A DNA stretch of 64,000 nt from Catellatospora sp. TT07R-123 (GCF_018327705.1 NZ_BNEM01000001.1:2108001-2172000), one strand, 5' to 3'. Shown: positions 49,458-58,445, counted from the first letter of the stretch. Translations and numbers: made by a program. The notes: generated by a model not told the origin, from the sequence alone.

Positions 49458-50204
49458 TCAGCCGCCGAGCGCGTCGTTGAGACCGGACCGTAGCAGGGCC
49501 GCGTGCAGGCGCTGCGACAGCATGGTCAACTCCCGCACCGTCTCGGCGGCCCGCGCCCGCGCCGTCGGGTCGTGCTGGCGCATCAGCGGAGCCACCAGCT
49601 GCGCGTACAGGCCGGCCTCCCGGTCGGCCGCGACCCGGTACGCCCGCAGGTGGCGCGGCTGCACACCGTACTCGGCGAGCTGGCCGGCGACCTCGGCGAC
49701 GGCGAACGCGTCGCCGTCGTACCACTGCCCGGCGCGCACCGTGACCAGGCCGTGCTGCTCCAGGTCGGCGAGCAGCTGCTCGCTGATCCCGGCGCGGGTG
49801 CACAGCTCCTGGGCCCGCAGGCGCAGGTGCGCCGGCTCCTCGGCCGCCGCACGCTGCTCGGGACGGTGGTCGTCACCGACCGCGACCAGCGTGGGGCGCG
49901 CCTGCACCAGGTGGGCGCCTTCGGACAACTGCTCCCGGATGACGCGAAGGGGCAGGTACTGGTCACGCTGCGCGGACAGGATGAACCGCAGCCGCGCCAC
50001 GTCGTCCCGGCTGTACTTGCGGTAGCCCGACGCGGTGCGCTGCGGCTCGACCAGCCCTTCCGTCTCCAGGAAGCGCAGCTTCGAGATGGTGATGTCAGGG
50101 AAGTCCGAGCGCAGCTGAGAGAGCACCTCACCGATGCTCATCAACGCCTGTGCCCGCGCCGGCCCACCCGCACCGCCGGCCGACGCCGGCACCGCAGCTG
50201 TCAT
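49458..50204 (-). CDS. MerR family regulator (Rv1828-like)
   Basis: A 248-residue regulator. MSIGEVLSQLRSDFPDITIS, KLRFLETEGLVEPQRTASGY and RKYSRDDVARLRFILSAQRD form the MerR DNA-binding domain. The C-terminal half (ELCTRAGISEQLLADLEQHG) is a second helical domain found in this actinobacterial group. It overlaps the FHA gene start by 4 bp. The mycobacterial counterpart is Rv1828. Confidence 0.92.
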   Translation of the reverse strand: MTAAVPASAGGAGGPARAQALMSIGEVLSQLRSDFPDITISKLRFLETEGLVEPQRTASGYRKYSRDDVARLRFILSAQRDQYLPLRVIREQLSEGAHLVQARPTLVAVGDDHRPEQRAAAEEPAHLRLRAQELCTRAGISEQLLADLEQHGLVTVRAGQWYDGDAFAVAEVAGQLAEYGVQPRHLRAYRVAADREAGLYAQLVAPLMRQHDPTARARAAETVRELTMLSQRLHAALLRSGLNDALGG

Positions 50205-50644
50205 GCCTCCTCGGCGCGCGGGCCGGCGACGTACAGCAGGCGGAACTTGCCGACCTGGACCTCGTCGCCGTTGTTGAGCGTGGCCGACTCGACCCGCTCC
50301 CGGTTCACGTAGGTGCCGTTGAGGCTGCCCACGTCGCGCACGGTGAAGGTGTTGCCGTCGCGGTGGAACTCCGCGTGCCGCCGCGACACGGTCACGTCGT
50401 CGAGGAAGATGTCGCTGTCAGGGTGGCGGCCGCTGGTCGTCACGTCGTGGTCCAGCAGGAACCGCGCGCCCGCGTTCGGGCCGCGGCGCACCACCAGCAG
50501 GGCCATGCCCGGCGGCAGCTGCCCGGCTACCCGCCCCGGCACCACGTCGGAGGATTCGGGGCCCTCCAGGGCCTCCTCCAGGTTGCCGAGGTGCAGGGTC
50601 GACGTGACGTCGAGCTGGGGGAACTCGTCGTCTGGTCGCGTCAT
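50201..50644 (-). CDS. garA: FHA domain protein GarA
   Basis: A 147-residue protein. The FHA domain spans about residues 45-140: SGRHPDSDIFLDDVTVSRRH binds phosphothreonine and GSLNGTYVNRERV is the second conserved stretch. The N-terminal DVTSTLHLGNLEE is the likely phospho-Thr switch segment. In mycobacteria GarA controls 2-oxoglutarate and glutamate metabolism in response to PknG/PknB. It is the first gene of the operon with the MerR gene. Confidence 0.92.
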   Translation of the reverse strand: MTRPDDEFPQLDVTSTLHLGNLEEALEGPESSDVVPGRVAGQLPPGMALLVVRRGPNAGARFLLDHDVTTSGRHPDSDIFLDDVTVSRRHAEFHRDGNTFTVRDVGSLNGTYVNRERVESATLNNGDEVQVGKFRLLYVAGPRAEEA

Positions 50645-50809
50645 CGGACCACCTCACGGTCATATAGGCCACGCATGCGTGGTGCAGCTATGGATACCGG
50701 CACGGCGTTACTCGACTACAGCGGCGAGCTTAGCCCGCGAGCCTAGCGACCCCGGAAATGACGGGTCAACCGGACTCGCTGGCTGCGGCTGGGGGCACTG
50801 AATGATGGT

Positions 50810-51187
50810 TCAGCTCTGGGTCAGTTCACGGTACGCGTCCGCGTCCAGAAGCGCATCCACCGCGGCGGGATCGGCCGGCTCGATCTCGACGAGCCAGCCC
50901 TCACCGTACGGGTCGGTGTTGATCAGGTCGGGCGAGTCGCCGAGCGCCTCGTTGCGGGCGGTGACGGTGCCGCTGATCGGGGCGTAGATCTCCGACACGC
51001 TCTTGGTCGACTCGACCTCGCCGAAGGAGTCGCCCGCGTCGACCTTGGCACCGGTCTCGGGCAGCTGGACGTAGACGATGTCGCCGAGGGCGTCCTGCGC
51101 GAAGTGGGTGATACCGACCCGGACCGTACCGCCGCCAGTGGAGACCCACTCGTGCTCGGCGGTGTATTTCAGGTCCTCAGGAATCAC
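50810..51187 (-). CDS. gcvH: Glycine cleavage system H protein
   Basis: A 125-residue H protein. YTAEHEWVSTGGGTVRVGIT opens it, and GEVESTKSVSEIYAPISG holds the lipoylated Lys. It shuttles the aminomethyl group between the P and T proteins, which are not in this window. GTG 51187 follows GAGGGGG. The 165-bp gap to garA upstream holds no clear gene. Confidence 0.95.
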   Translation of the reverse strand: MIPEDLKYTAEHEWVSTGGGTVRVGITHFAQDALGDIVYVQLPETGAKVDAGDSFGEVESTKSVSEIYAPISGTVTARNEALGDSPDLINTDPYGEGWLVEIEPADPAAVDALLDADAYRELTQS

Positions 51188-51230
51188 GGTGGTCCCCCTC
51201 GTGCATCGGCCGTTGTGCGGCACCGGCCCG

Positions 51231-52115
51231 TCAGGAGACGGGCTTGGCGTACTCCAAAGTCGGAGCCGACCGGACGGTCGTGATGTCGACCGTGCCGGGT
51301 TCGTTGACGATCACGTTACCGCCGTCGCGAGTCACATCGTCAACCACCCCACCGGGAAACCGCATCGCGATGGCGACGTCACGCGGCTCGCCGATGGCTT
51401 TGATCGTGTACGGGCCGGTCAGGCGCACTCCGTCGACCACGATCCCGCCGTCGACGTCGACGAAGGACGTCGATGCGATGACCCGTACCGAGCCGCTCGG
51501 CGAATCGATCTGCATCGCCTCGGCCCCCGCCCCGCGCAGCTCCTGCACCGCGTTGAGCAGGTGGTTCGCGGTGATCTTCTTGGAGCCGTCCTCCAGCCGG
51601 ACGAGCACCCCCGGGCCCTGCGCGGGCAGCGTCCCGGCCAGGATGCCCAGGTCGTCGGCGCGCTCCTGGGCCTTCTTGATGATCTCGTCGCGGCTGGCCG
51701 CACCCGAGACCAGCTCGCGGCGGCTGGCCTCCAGCACGGCGATGTCCTGCTGGAGCCGGTCCTCGCGGGCGTCGAGGTCGGCCAGGATGGTGACCAGGTC
51801 CTCCTGCCGCAGCGAGGCGTACGCCTTGTCCGCGGAGTTGCTCTTGAGCTGCACCACCAGGGTGAACCCGAGCAGCACCAGCAGCAGTCCGATCAGCGCG
51901 CCCGCGCCGGTCAGCCGCCGCGCCTGCGCCGCCGCGGGGGCGCCCTTCCCGGCGGTCCCGGCTGCCGGGGCCTGCGCGGTCCGGGCCGGCTCGAACACCG
52001 CGGGCTCGGACACCGCGGGCTCAGACTCCGCGGGCTCCGGCACGTCCGGCTGCGCCGGGGTGTGGGCGAGCGTCGGCTCGTCCGGGCCGTCCGGCTTGGT
52101 CGTCTCGTCACTCAT
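51231..52115 (-). CDS. DUF881 membrane protein (Rv1825-like)
   Basis: A 294-residue protein. An acidic Pro/Glu-rich cytoplasmic tail (about 1-65) with repeated EPA motifs is followed by one membrane helix (GALIGLLLVLLGFTLVVQLK), a coiled coil (about 100-140) and the extracytoplasmic DUF881 domain (GPGVLVRLEDG, LLNAVQELRGAGAEAMQI, GPYTIKAIGEP). The family is linked to envelope and division functions in actinobacteria. It is the third of a four-gene membrane set. Confidence 0.9.
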   Translation of the reverse strand: MSDETTKPDGPDEPTLAHTPAQPDVPEPAESEPAVSEPAVFEPARTAQAPAAGTAGKGAPAAAQARRLTGAGALIGLLLVLLGFTLVVQLKSNSADKAYASLRQEDLVTILADLDAREDRLQQDIAVLEASRRELVSGAASRDEIIKKAQERADDLGILAGTLPAQGPGVLVRLEDGSKKITANHLLNAVQELRGAGAEAMQIDSPSGSVRVIASTSFVDVDGGIVVDGVRLTGPYTIKAIGEPRDVAIAMRFPGGVVDDVTRDGGNVIVNEPGTVDITTVRSAPTLEYAKPVS

Positions 52116-52123
52116 CGCCGCAC

Positions 52124-52456
52124 CTACGCCTTGAACAGCCGCCGGCGGATCGCCGCGACGTTGCCGAAGATCCGGACGCCGAGCACGACGACGACGCCCG
52201 TGGACAGCTGCGCACCCACGCCGAGCTTGTCACCGAGGTACACGATGAACGCCGCGACCAGGACGTTCGAGATGAACGAGATCACGAACTGCTTGTCGTC
52301 GAAGATGCCGTCGAGCTTGGCCCGCACGCCGCCGAAGACGGCGTCCAGCGCCGCCACCACCGCGATCGGCAGGTACGGCTGAAGCGCGTCCGGGACGGTG
52401 GGGTTGAGCACGACGCCCAGCACCACCCCGACGATCAGCGCCAGCACAGCGATCAT
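52124..52456 (-). CDS. sbp: Small basic family protein Sbp (DUF1290)
   Basis: A 110-residue protein with three membrane helices: MIAVLALIVGVVLGVVL, about residues 22-45, and SFISNVLVAAFIVYLGDKLG. ALDAVFGGVRAKLDGIFDDK is the characteristic Sbp loop. It overlaps the upstream DUF881 gene (ATGA) and precedes the other by 8 bp. The family occurs beside DUF881 and division genes in Gram-positives. Confidence 0.92.
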   Translation of the reverse strand: MIAVLALIVGVVLGVVLNPTVPDALQPYLPIAVVAALDAVFGGVRAKLDGIFDDKQFVISFISNVLVAAFIVYLGDKLGVGAQLSTGVVVVLGVRIFGNVAAIRRRLFKA

Positions 52457-53349
52457 TTGCGTCCTCCCGAGGGCGAGGTCGAGGGCGTCGGGGTGGCCGA
52501 GGGCTTCGGCACCGTCGCGAGCAGCAGCTGCGGCAGCACGGCCGCGGGCAGCTCCAGGTCGTTGCGCTCCTTCACGTCGAAGCCCACGGCGTATGCCTTG
52601 TCGTCGCGCAGCGCCCGGTAGTAGGCCGCCGCGGCGGTGTCGTTGAACCGGTCGGCCAGATCGGGGGGACCGATGGCGACCACCTCGTACGGACCGAGGA
52701 TATGCGCGTTGCCGACCAGGATGGCCGAACCCGCCGTGCGGATCGGCGTGACCGAGCTCAGGCGGCGGCCGTTGATGGCGATCGCCTCGGCCCCGGAGGC
52801 CCACAGCGCGTTGGCCACGACCTGTAGATCCACGTCGAGCACGCCCGCCTCCGGCACCGAGGCGGCGTTCGGGCCGTCCTGCATGGTGACGATGACGCCG
52901 TCGCCGGTGACCTTGCGCATGCCGGTGGCCGCCTCCAGCTGGCGCAGCTGGGCCACGGTGGTGTCCGACAGCGCCGACTCGCGCAGCTTGGACACCTCGT
53001 TCTGCAGCCGCTCGGCCTCCTGGGCCAGCTCGTCGGTCTTGGCCTGGCGCTGGTTCATCTCCTTGATCAGACCGGCGCGGGCGGTGGCGCGGTCCGGGGC
53101 GCGCGCGATGACCTGCTGGTACGCCACCGCCAGCAGCACGCCGATGATCAGCAGCGCGACCAACTTGGCGCCCTTGCGGCTGCCCCGGTTCCAGCCGGGC
53201 AGCGGCGTGCGCCGCTCGCGGCGGGCGCGGGCGGCGTCGGCGTACGCGGGATCGAGGGGGTCCTGGAACAGCTCGGTGAGCATGTCCGCGGAGAACCTGC
53301 CCTGTTGCGGCTGCTGGGGCCGCTGCCCCTGCTCGCGCGGCTCGGTCAT
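52453..53349 (-). CDS. DUF881 membrane protein (Rv1823-like)
   Basis: A 298-residue protein. A cytoplasmic Gln/Arg-rich N-terminus leads into a membrane helix at about residues 61-80 (LVALLIIGVLLAVAYQQV). A coiled coil follows (RQAKTDELAQEAERLQNEVS), then the DUF881 domain (GVIVTMQDGP, VVANALWASGAEAIAINGRR, GPYEVVAIGPP). The tail is Pro/Ser/Thr-rich. Two DUF881 proteins flank Sbp in this block, as in mycobacteria. Confidence 0.9.
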   Translation of the reverse strand: MTEPREQGQRPQQPQQGRFSADMLTELFQDPLDPAYADAARARRERRTPLPGWNRGSRKGAKLVALLIIGVLLAVAYQQVIARAPDRATARAGLIKEMNQRQAKTDELAQEAERLQNEVSKLRESALSDTTVAQLRQLEAATGMRKVTGDGVIVTMQDGPNAASVPEAGVLDVDLQVVANALWASGAEAIAINGRRLSSVTPIRTAGSAILVGNAHILGPYEVVAIGPPDLADRFNDTAAAAYYRALRDDKAYAVGFDVKERNDLELPAAVLPQLLLATVPKPSATPTPSTSPSGGRK

Positions 53350-53359
53350 GGCCGCCCCG

Positions 53360-53980
53360 TCAGACCGCCGCCTGCCGCGACCGGCGCAGCACGGCCGCGA
53401 ACTGGGCGAGGTAGAAGATCCCGGCGATCCAGTACAGGACGATGCCCCACCAGGCCAGGGCCCAGCCGCTGGCGTACGCGATCGCGTGCACCGGGCCGGT
53501 CGGCACCGCCCAGGCCAGCAGCAGGATCGGGAAGCCCATCAGCAGGATGAACGTGGCGGTCTTGCCCAGGTAGTGCACCGGCAGCGGCCCGTAGCCCAGG
53601 CGCCGCAGCACCGGGAAGGTCAGCATCAGCAGCACGTCCCGGGCGAGCAGCGCCGCGGTGAACTGCCACGGCACGATGTCGCGGACGGTGAACGCGAACA
53701 GGGTCGCCAGGATGTAGAGCCGGTCGGCGAACGGGTCCAGCAGCTCGCCGAGGCGGCTGACCTGGCCGAGGCGCCGGGCGAGGTAGCCGTCGATCCAGTC
53801 GGTGGTGCCGCCCAGGGCCAGCACGACCACGGCCCAGCCGATCCGGTCGGCGACCAGGAACAGGTACAGGAACAGCGGCACGCCCAGCAGGCGGGCGAAG
53901 CTGATCAGGTTGGGGACGGTGAGGACGCGGTCGCGTGCCACCGGGCCGTCAGGCCGGCTCGTCTCCAGCGGCTGCGTCAC
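53360..53980 (-). CDS. CDP-alcohol phosphatidyltransferase (PgsA2-like)
   Basis: A 206-residue enzyme with about five or six membrane helices. The catalytic motif is DWIDGYLARRLG followed by GELLDPFADR, giving the DxxDGxxAR...GxxxDxxxD pattern. It joins a CDP-lipid to an alcohol; in this position the mycobacterial homologue is PgsA2. The exact alcohol is uncertain. GTG 53980 is favoured by GGAGGGGGG; an in-frame start at 54058 would add 26 residues. Confidence 0.9.
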   Translation of the reverse strand: MTQPLETSRPDGPVARDRVLTVPNLISFARLLGVPLFLYLFLVADRIGWAVVVLALGGTTDWIDGYLARRLGQVSRLGELLDPFADRLYILATLFAFTVRDIVPWQFTAALLARDVLLMLTFPVLRRLGYGPLPVHYLGKTATFILLMGFPILLLAWAVPTGPVHAIAYASGWALAWWGIVLYWIAGIFYLAQFAAVLRRSRQAAV

Positions 53981-54124
53981 AGCGCACGCCCCCCTCCGGC
54001 CAGCCACAAAAGGGACAGCCGGCGCGGGCCGGCTGTATTCACTCGAATCGCCGGACATGATCGGCGAATCACGACCCCCAGTTCTACCACGGGAACGGTA
54101 TTCGCCTACGCCCCGGCCGGGCGC

Positions 54125-54169
54125 GGTAGGGCACCCGCGCGCTCGCGGTCGGCGCGAAGGTGCCCTACC
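54125..54169. terminator. PAL-B-like hairpin, copy 3
   Basis: Arms GGTAGGGCACC (54125-54135) and complement (54159-54169) with a 23-nt G+C-rich loop. It lies just after the stop of the esterase gene on the minus strand. The arm core AGGGCACC is shared with the other two copies; the loop is not. Confidence 0.65.
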
Positions 54170-54181
54170 TCACTTCCTATC

Positions 54182-55306
54182 TCACAGCGGGGTGCAGGTC
54201 ACCGTCGGCGGACCGTTGACGCCGCTCCACGAGGCCAGGAACCCGGCCGAGGCGGTCGCGCCCGGCGCCAGCGCGCCGTTCCAGCTGAGGTTGGTGACCG
54301 TCACCGTCGCTCCGGACTGGCTGAACGTCCCGTTCCAGCCCTGGGTGACCACCTGCCCGTTCGGGAAGACCAGCTTCACGATCCAGCCGGTCAGCGCCAC
54401 CGAGCCCGTGTTCTTGACCGTGATGTCGCCCTGGAACCCGTTGTTCCACTGGTTGGTCACCGTGAACGTCGCCGCGCAGCTCTTGCCGGCCGGCGGCGGC
54501 GAGCTCGACGGCGACGGGGAGGCCGACCGGGACGGGCTGGCAGAGGGTGAGGGACTGGCCGACCGGGACGGGCTCGGCGACGGCGTGGTGCCGCCGAGCG
54601 CCGAGACCAGCGCCGGGAACCACTTGTCGGACATCTTCTGGTCGCCGGCGGCGTTGGGGTGTACGCCGTCACCGGTGTCGGTGGCGGTGTTGAAGCCGGT
54701 CCACTGGTCGACCACGGTGATCGGCGACTGGGCGGTGGTCTTGCCCGCCGCCCAGGCCGGGACGGCGTTGTTGAGGTCGATCGTGCGCTGGGCGCACTCG
54801 GGGCAGCTCGGCGGGTTCACCGGGATGATCTTGGCGACCAGGATCTTCATGTTCGGGTTGCTCGCCCGCATCTGGTCCACGAGCTTGCTGTAAGCCGCCA
54901 GGATCACCGACGGGGCGCGGTTGCTCCACACGTCGTTGGTGGCGAAGTGCATGATCACGATGTCGGGCAGGGTCGCCGCCAGCCACGGCACCAGCTGGTT
55001 CTGGTCGGCGACGTTGGTGACGAGGTAGCCGCCGTGCCCCTCGTTGTCGCCGTCGTAGGCCACCCCGCAGCCCTGCGGGCCCAGCGTGCCGACGAAGTCG
55101 ATGTTGGTGTAGCCGGCCGACTGGAGCCGGTTCCAGAGCAGGGCCCGCCAGCAGCCGGGCGAGCCGGTGATGGAGTCGCCCAGCGGCATGATCCGCACCG
55201 CGGCCGCGGCGGCCGGGGCGGAGGGCGACAGGACCAGCAGCGCGGTCGCCGAGGCGACCGTGGTGAGCAGCGCGATCAGCGCCGCCCTGAGTTTGGGCCA
55301 GGACAT
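54182..55306 (-). CDS. Secreted SGNH/GDSL esterase with CBM2
   Basis: A 374-residue exported enzyme. The signal peptide runs to about residue 36. The SGNH hydrolase domain has IMPLGDSITGSPGCWR (nucleophile Ser), the Gly block EGHGGYLV, FATNDVW (Asn) and GDGVHPNAAG (Asp, His). A Ser/Pro linker of about 40 residues leads to a family 2 cellulose-binding module (CAATFTVTNQWNNGFQGDIT, then LTGWIVKLVFPNGQ). Such proteins are often acetylxylan or carbohydrate esterases, fitting the GH48 cellulase in this window. ATG 55306 follows GGAAGGA. Confidence 0.92.
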   Translation of the reverse strand: MSWPKLRAALIALLTTVASATALLVLSPSAPAAAAAVRIMPLGDSITGSPGCWRALLWNRLQSAGYTNIDFVGTLGPQGCGVAYDGDNEGHGGYLVTNVADQNQLVPWLAATLPDIVIMHFATNDVWSNRAPSVILAAYSKLVDQMRASNPNMKILVAKIIPVNPPSCPECAQRTIDLNNAVPAWAAGKTTAQSPITVVDQWTGFNTATDTGDGVHPNAAGDQKMSDKWFPALVSALGGTTPSPSPSRSASPSPSASPSRSASPSPSSSPPPAGKSCAATFTVTNQWNNGFQGDITVKNTGSVALTGWIVKLVFPNGQVVTQGWNGTFSQSGATVTVTNLSWNGALAPGATASAGFLASWSGVNGPPTVTCTPL

Positions 55307-55513
55307 GGACGTCCTTCCAGGACAGGCGAGCCGCCCGCCGCCCACGCGGATCCGGCCTCGCCGGAGATACGGGTAGCACGGTCACCCGCGACGGCACGCC
55401 GGACACGGCGGTCGCATGAGGGCCCCGGGCCGCGGCGGACCCGGCTCCCAGGGTCGGCGACAGCGGCCGGGATCGATGCTATCGGCTCGCGCGCCCACAC
55501 GCGACAGTCAGGC

Positions 55514-56701
55514 TCACTGGGGCGAGACGGAGCTCACCAGCAGCACGAACAGCAGCGTCACCGCCACGATCCCCACGCACGCCGCGATCAGCACCAGGTT
55601 CTGCCGCGGCGACGGCGCGGCGTCCGGGCGGGCCCAGCGCGGCGCCTCCTGCTCCGGGGCGAAGAAGTGGGGCGTGGCGAAGTCCGGCGTGGCCAGGTAC
55701 GGCGGGAGGTGCGCGGTGGTGAAGCCGGGCGCCGACTCCTCCGGGCCGTCGTAGGCGGGCGTCAGGGGGTCCCAGCGGGCCGCACCGGCGTCCGATGCCG
55801 ACCGGGCCATCTCGGCGGCCCAGGCGCGGTCCTGCGGCAGCGGCTCGCGGGCCGGGGCGGTGGTGGCGTACTCCGGCTGGCGGGGCATCCAGGCGTGGGC
55901 CGGGTGGGCCTCCGGATGCGCCTCGACCAGCGGCGCGTCCGGCAGCGGGTCGTCCTCGGGCTGCCACAGGCCGTCGCCGGGGCGCGGCACCGGCGGCGGC
56001 ACCATCTCGCCGCCGCAGGCGTGCTTGAGGTCGGCCTCGGCGGAGGCGGCCGTGGCCAGCAGCGCGTGCACCGGATCGTCGGCGCCGAGCAGCGCGGCGT
56101 ACCGGCGGGCCTCCGACAGCAGCTCGTGGGCGTCGTCGAAGCGCCCGCAGTCGCGCCACATCGCGGCCAGCCGCGCCTGCATCCGGATCGCCACCGGGTG
56201 CACCTTGCCGTGGCGCTGCTGGTATTCGGCGATGACGTTGGCCAGCCGCAGCCGCGCCGACAGGCAGTCGCCGACGGCGTGCTCGACCGTGGCCAGGTCC
56301 GCCTTGGCGGCCAGCACCCGGTCGGAGTCCGGACCCTCCAGTTCGGCGTACGCCGTGATCAGCTCGCGGTAGCGCTGGGCGGCCCGGGTGTGCCGGCCGA
56401 CGCGGGTCAGCACCGCCGCGAGCAGGCCCAGCGCGTGCAGGGTGCGCCGGTCGCGGTCGCCGTAGAGGCCGCGGTGGGCGGTGAAGCCGTACGCCGCCCA
56501 GCCGCGCGCCGCGTGCGGCTCGTTCAGGCCGAGCAGCACCCCGGTCTGCAACACCACCGCCTCCGCCACGTACGGCCCGGCTGCCATCGGGTCGGGCGGC
56601 ATGGTGGTCAGCGCCTCGGTCAGCAGCTCATGCGCGGCCGACAGCGAACCGGCCGCGATCCGCTCACGGGCCCGCGCCAGCACCGACTCCCCCACCGGCA
56701 T
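55514..56701 (-). CDS. TPR-like protein with C-terminal membrane anchor
   Basis: A 395-residue protein. Residues about 5-210 are helical pairs of tetratricopeptide type (ARERIAAGSLSAAHELLTEA, RTLHALGLLAAVLTRVG, AARLRLANVIAEYQQRHG-like). A long Pro-rich acidic linker follows. The protein ends with a membrane helix (LVLIAACVGIVAVTLLFVLL) and eight residues, so it is tail-anchored with the repeats inside. GGAGGGGG precedes ATG 56701. No enzyme domain is seen; a scaffold role is inferred. Confidence 0.7.
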   Translation of the reverse strand: MPVGESVLARARERIAAGSLSAAHELLTEALTTMPPDPMAAGPYVAEAVVLQTGVLLGLNEPHAARGWAAYGFTAHRGLYGDRDRRTLHALGLLAAVLTRVGRHTRAAQRYRELITAYAELEGPDSDRVLAAKADLATVEHAVGDCLSARLRLANVIAEYQQRHGKVHPVAIRMQARLAAMWRDCGRFDDAHELLSEARRYAALLGADDPVHALLATAASAEADLKHACGGEMVPPPVPRPGDGLWQPEDDPLPDAPLVEAHPEAHPAHAWMPRQPEYATTAPAREPLPQDRAWAAEMARSASDAGAARWDPLTPAYDGPEESAPGFTTAHLPPYLATPDFATPHFFAPEQEAPRWARPDAAPSPRQNLVLIAACVGIVAVTLLFVLLVSSVSPQ

Positions 56702-56846
56702 CCCCACACCCCCTCCAGCTACGGCCACGGTACGCGCTCGCCCAGCCGCCCGACAGGGTCGTACAGCCGACCGCAACCCGAACAACGGCCTAACCGGACC
56801 GGGTGCACCGCCCGCGATCAGAGCCTCCGACAGCCTGACAGACGTC

Positions 56847-56852
56847 TATGAT
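56847..56852 (+). promoter_or_regulatory. -10 box of a probable leaderless promoter
   Basis: TATGAT, 7 nt before ATG 56860. It overlaps the upstream in-frame ATG 56848, which argues against that start. Confidence 0.55.
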
Positions 56853-56859
56853 CACCGCC

Positions 56860-57429
56860 ATGGCGTACGACCCCGCGACCCGCCGCTGGTCCGGCGACCC
56901 CGACCGCGTCGCCGTGATCCTGCCCGGCGGTGGCGGCTACAGCCCGGACCGGCCGCTGCTGTACTACGCCCGGGCGGTCCTGGTCGCTCTTGGCTGGACC
57001 GTCCAGGAGGTCTGGTGGTCGCGACCCGCCCGGTTGCCACCGGAGCAGTGGCTCGACTGGGTCACCGGGCAGGCCGAGGCCGCGCTGGCCGCGGAGACAG
57101 CCCCACGGCCACTGATCGTCGGCAAGTCGCTGGGCACCTTCGCCGCCCCCTTGGCCGCCGCCCGGCGGCTGCCCGCCATCTGGCTGACCCCGATCCTCGG
57201 CGATCCCGACGTGGCCTCGGCGCTGGCCGCCGCCACCGCGCCGTGCCTGGTGGTGGGCGGCGACGCCGACCCGTACTGGAAGCCGTCCGTCGCCGCCGGG
57301 CTCGACGTGCCGCAGCTGGTCCTGCCCGGCGCGGACCACGCGCTGGAGCAGCCGGACGACCCGATCGCCTCAGCCCGCGACCTCGTGCGCGTCACCGCGC
57401 GGATGGACGAGTTCCTGAGGACGCTGTGA
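56860..57429 (+). CDS. Alpha/beta hydrolase fold protein
   Basis: A 189-residue compact hydrolase-like protein. VILPGGGGYSPDRPLLYYAR opens it, LIVGKSLGTFAAPLAA holds a GKSLG nucleophile elbow, VGGDADPYW the Asp and LPGADHALEQ the His. It resembles small dienelactone hydrolase-type proteins that lack a lid. ATG 56860 is chosen because a -10 box ends 7 nt before it. It overlaps the next gene by 4 bp (GTGA). Confidence 0.78.
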   Translation: MAYDPATRRWSGDPDRVAVILPGGGGYSPDRPLLYYARAVLVALGWTVQEVWWSRPARLPPEQWLDWVTGQAEAALAAETAPRPLIVGKSLGTFAAPLAAARRLPAIWLTPILGDPDVASALAAATAPCLVVGGDADPYWKPSVAAGLDVPQLVLPGADHALEQPDDPIASARDLVRVTARMDEFLRTL

Positions 57430-57611
57430 AAGCGTCGCGGCTGGTGTCGCTGCTGCTCACACTCCAGCAGCGCCGCTCGGCGACCGCCGCCGAGCTGGCC
57501 GCGCTGTTCGAGGTGTCCGAGCGCACGGTGTACCGCGACGTCGCCGCGCTCCAGGCGGCCGGGGTTCCGCTGTGGACCGAGCCGGGCCGCGGCGGCGGCA
57601 TCCGGCTGTGA
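57426..57611 (+). pseudogene. Truncated HTH (YafY/WYL-type) regulator
   Basis: A 61-codon frame that encodes only the HTH_11 domain of WYL regulators: RLVSLLLTLQQRRSATAAEL, FEVSERTVYRDVAALQAAGV and GRGGGIRL, then a TGA. Full proteins run to about 320 residues with a WYL domain. No WYL-coding DNA follows before the converging gene. It is probably a remnant. It may still be translated, since it is coupled to the hydrolase gene. Confidence 0.65.
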
Positions 57612-57661
57612 CCGGTCAGGTTTGGTGGACCTGTTCAGGGCATCGCTGAATCGGGCGGCGC

Positions 57662-58192
57662 TCACAGGCGGCCGGCCACCGTCTGGGCCGCGTCCTGCAG
57701 CCGCTGCCGGTTGATCGCCGGATCCGTCGAGCGGACGAGGTGGATGAACGCCCATTCGTCCCCCTTGCGGAAGATGATCGAGCCGTCCTCCAGGTATGCC
57801 TCGTCACCGAGTCCGGCGACGGGAGTCAGTTCGTGCCCGAGCTGCCGCTCGGCGTCGAGATAGTTCTTGGCGCTCTCGGCCAGGTACAGCTCGACCTGCG
57901 CGGTGGGGCCGGTCGCCGTCGGGGTGTAGACGCAGGAAGGGACGGTCGCGGGGCCCTCCTGACCGGGATTGACCGGGGCGTCCGCCAGCTTCTCGGCTTC
58001 GGCTTTCGTCAGCAGATCGCAGACGGCCACGGTCTTCGGCGCGGTGCTCGCGGCGGCCGTCGCGGTCGGCGCGGCCGTGTCCCCGCCCGGCGGCCCGGTG
58101 GGCGCGGTGTTCGCCGCGCCCGGCAGGGCGGAACAACCGGCCAGCAGGAGCGGCAGGGCGGAGAGCACGATGAGCGGTCGGCGCTGCGTCAC
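57662..58192 (-). CDS. DUF3558-like lipoprotein
   Basis: A 176-residue lipoprotein. The signal ends in the lipobox LLAGC, giving lipidated Cys near position 19. A Thr/Ala/Pro linker follows, then a domain beginning VCDLLTKAEAEKLADAPVN, the usual start of DUF3558 proteins, with a second Cys in VPSCVYT. GTG 58192 is preferred because AAGGGG lies about 10 nt upstream; ATG 58213 lacks a site. Role unknown. Confidence 0.78.
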   Translation of the reverse strand: MTQRRPLIVLSALPLLLAGCSALPGAANTAPTGPPGGDTAAPTATAAASTAPKTVAVCDLLTKAEAEKLADAPVNPGQEGPATVPSCVYTPTATGPTAQVELYLAESAKNYLDAERQLGHELTPVAGLGDEAYLEDGSIIFRKGDEWAFIHLVRSTDPAINRQRLQDAAQTVAGRL

Positions 58193-58445
58193 GGAGATCG
58201 AACCCCTTGCCATGAAGTGGTGATGCGACGATCGCGTCCTGGCGTCCCCAGGACCCGGCACGGCGCGAAAGGACGGCCGCACAGCTTTCCTTCTATCCCA
58301 ACCGGCGGACCCGCGTACGGGAATCCGGCAGACCCGGCGAAGCGACCGAGCTGCCGAGTTCTTCGAAACAGCCGAATCTCCCGCGCGACGCCGACACGCG
58401 GCCGGGGACGAGGGTGTTGCCGGGGCGGGGGCCGCGGCAGTGGGC

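Noticed and set aside
50690-50746. An 18-codon plus-strand frame (MDTGTALLDYSGELSPRA) between garA and gcvH
   Set aside because: No ribosome-binding site, no conservation evidence and no modifying gene next to it.
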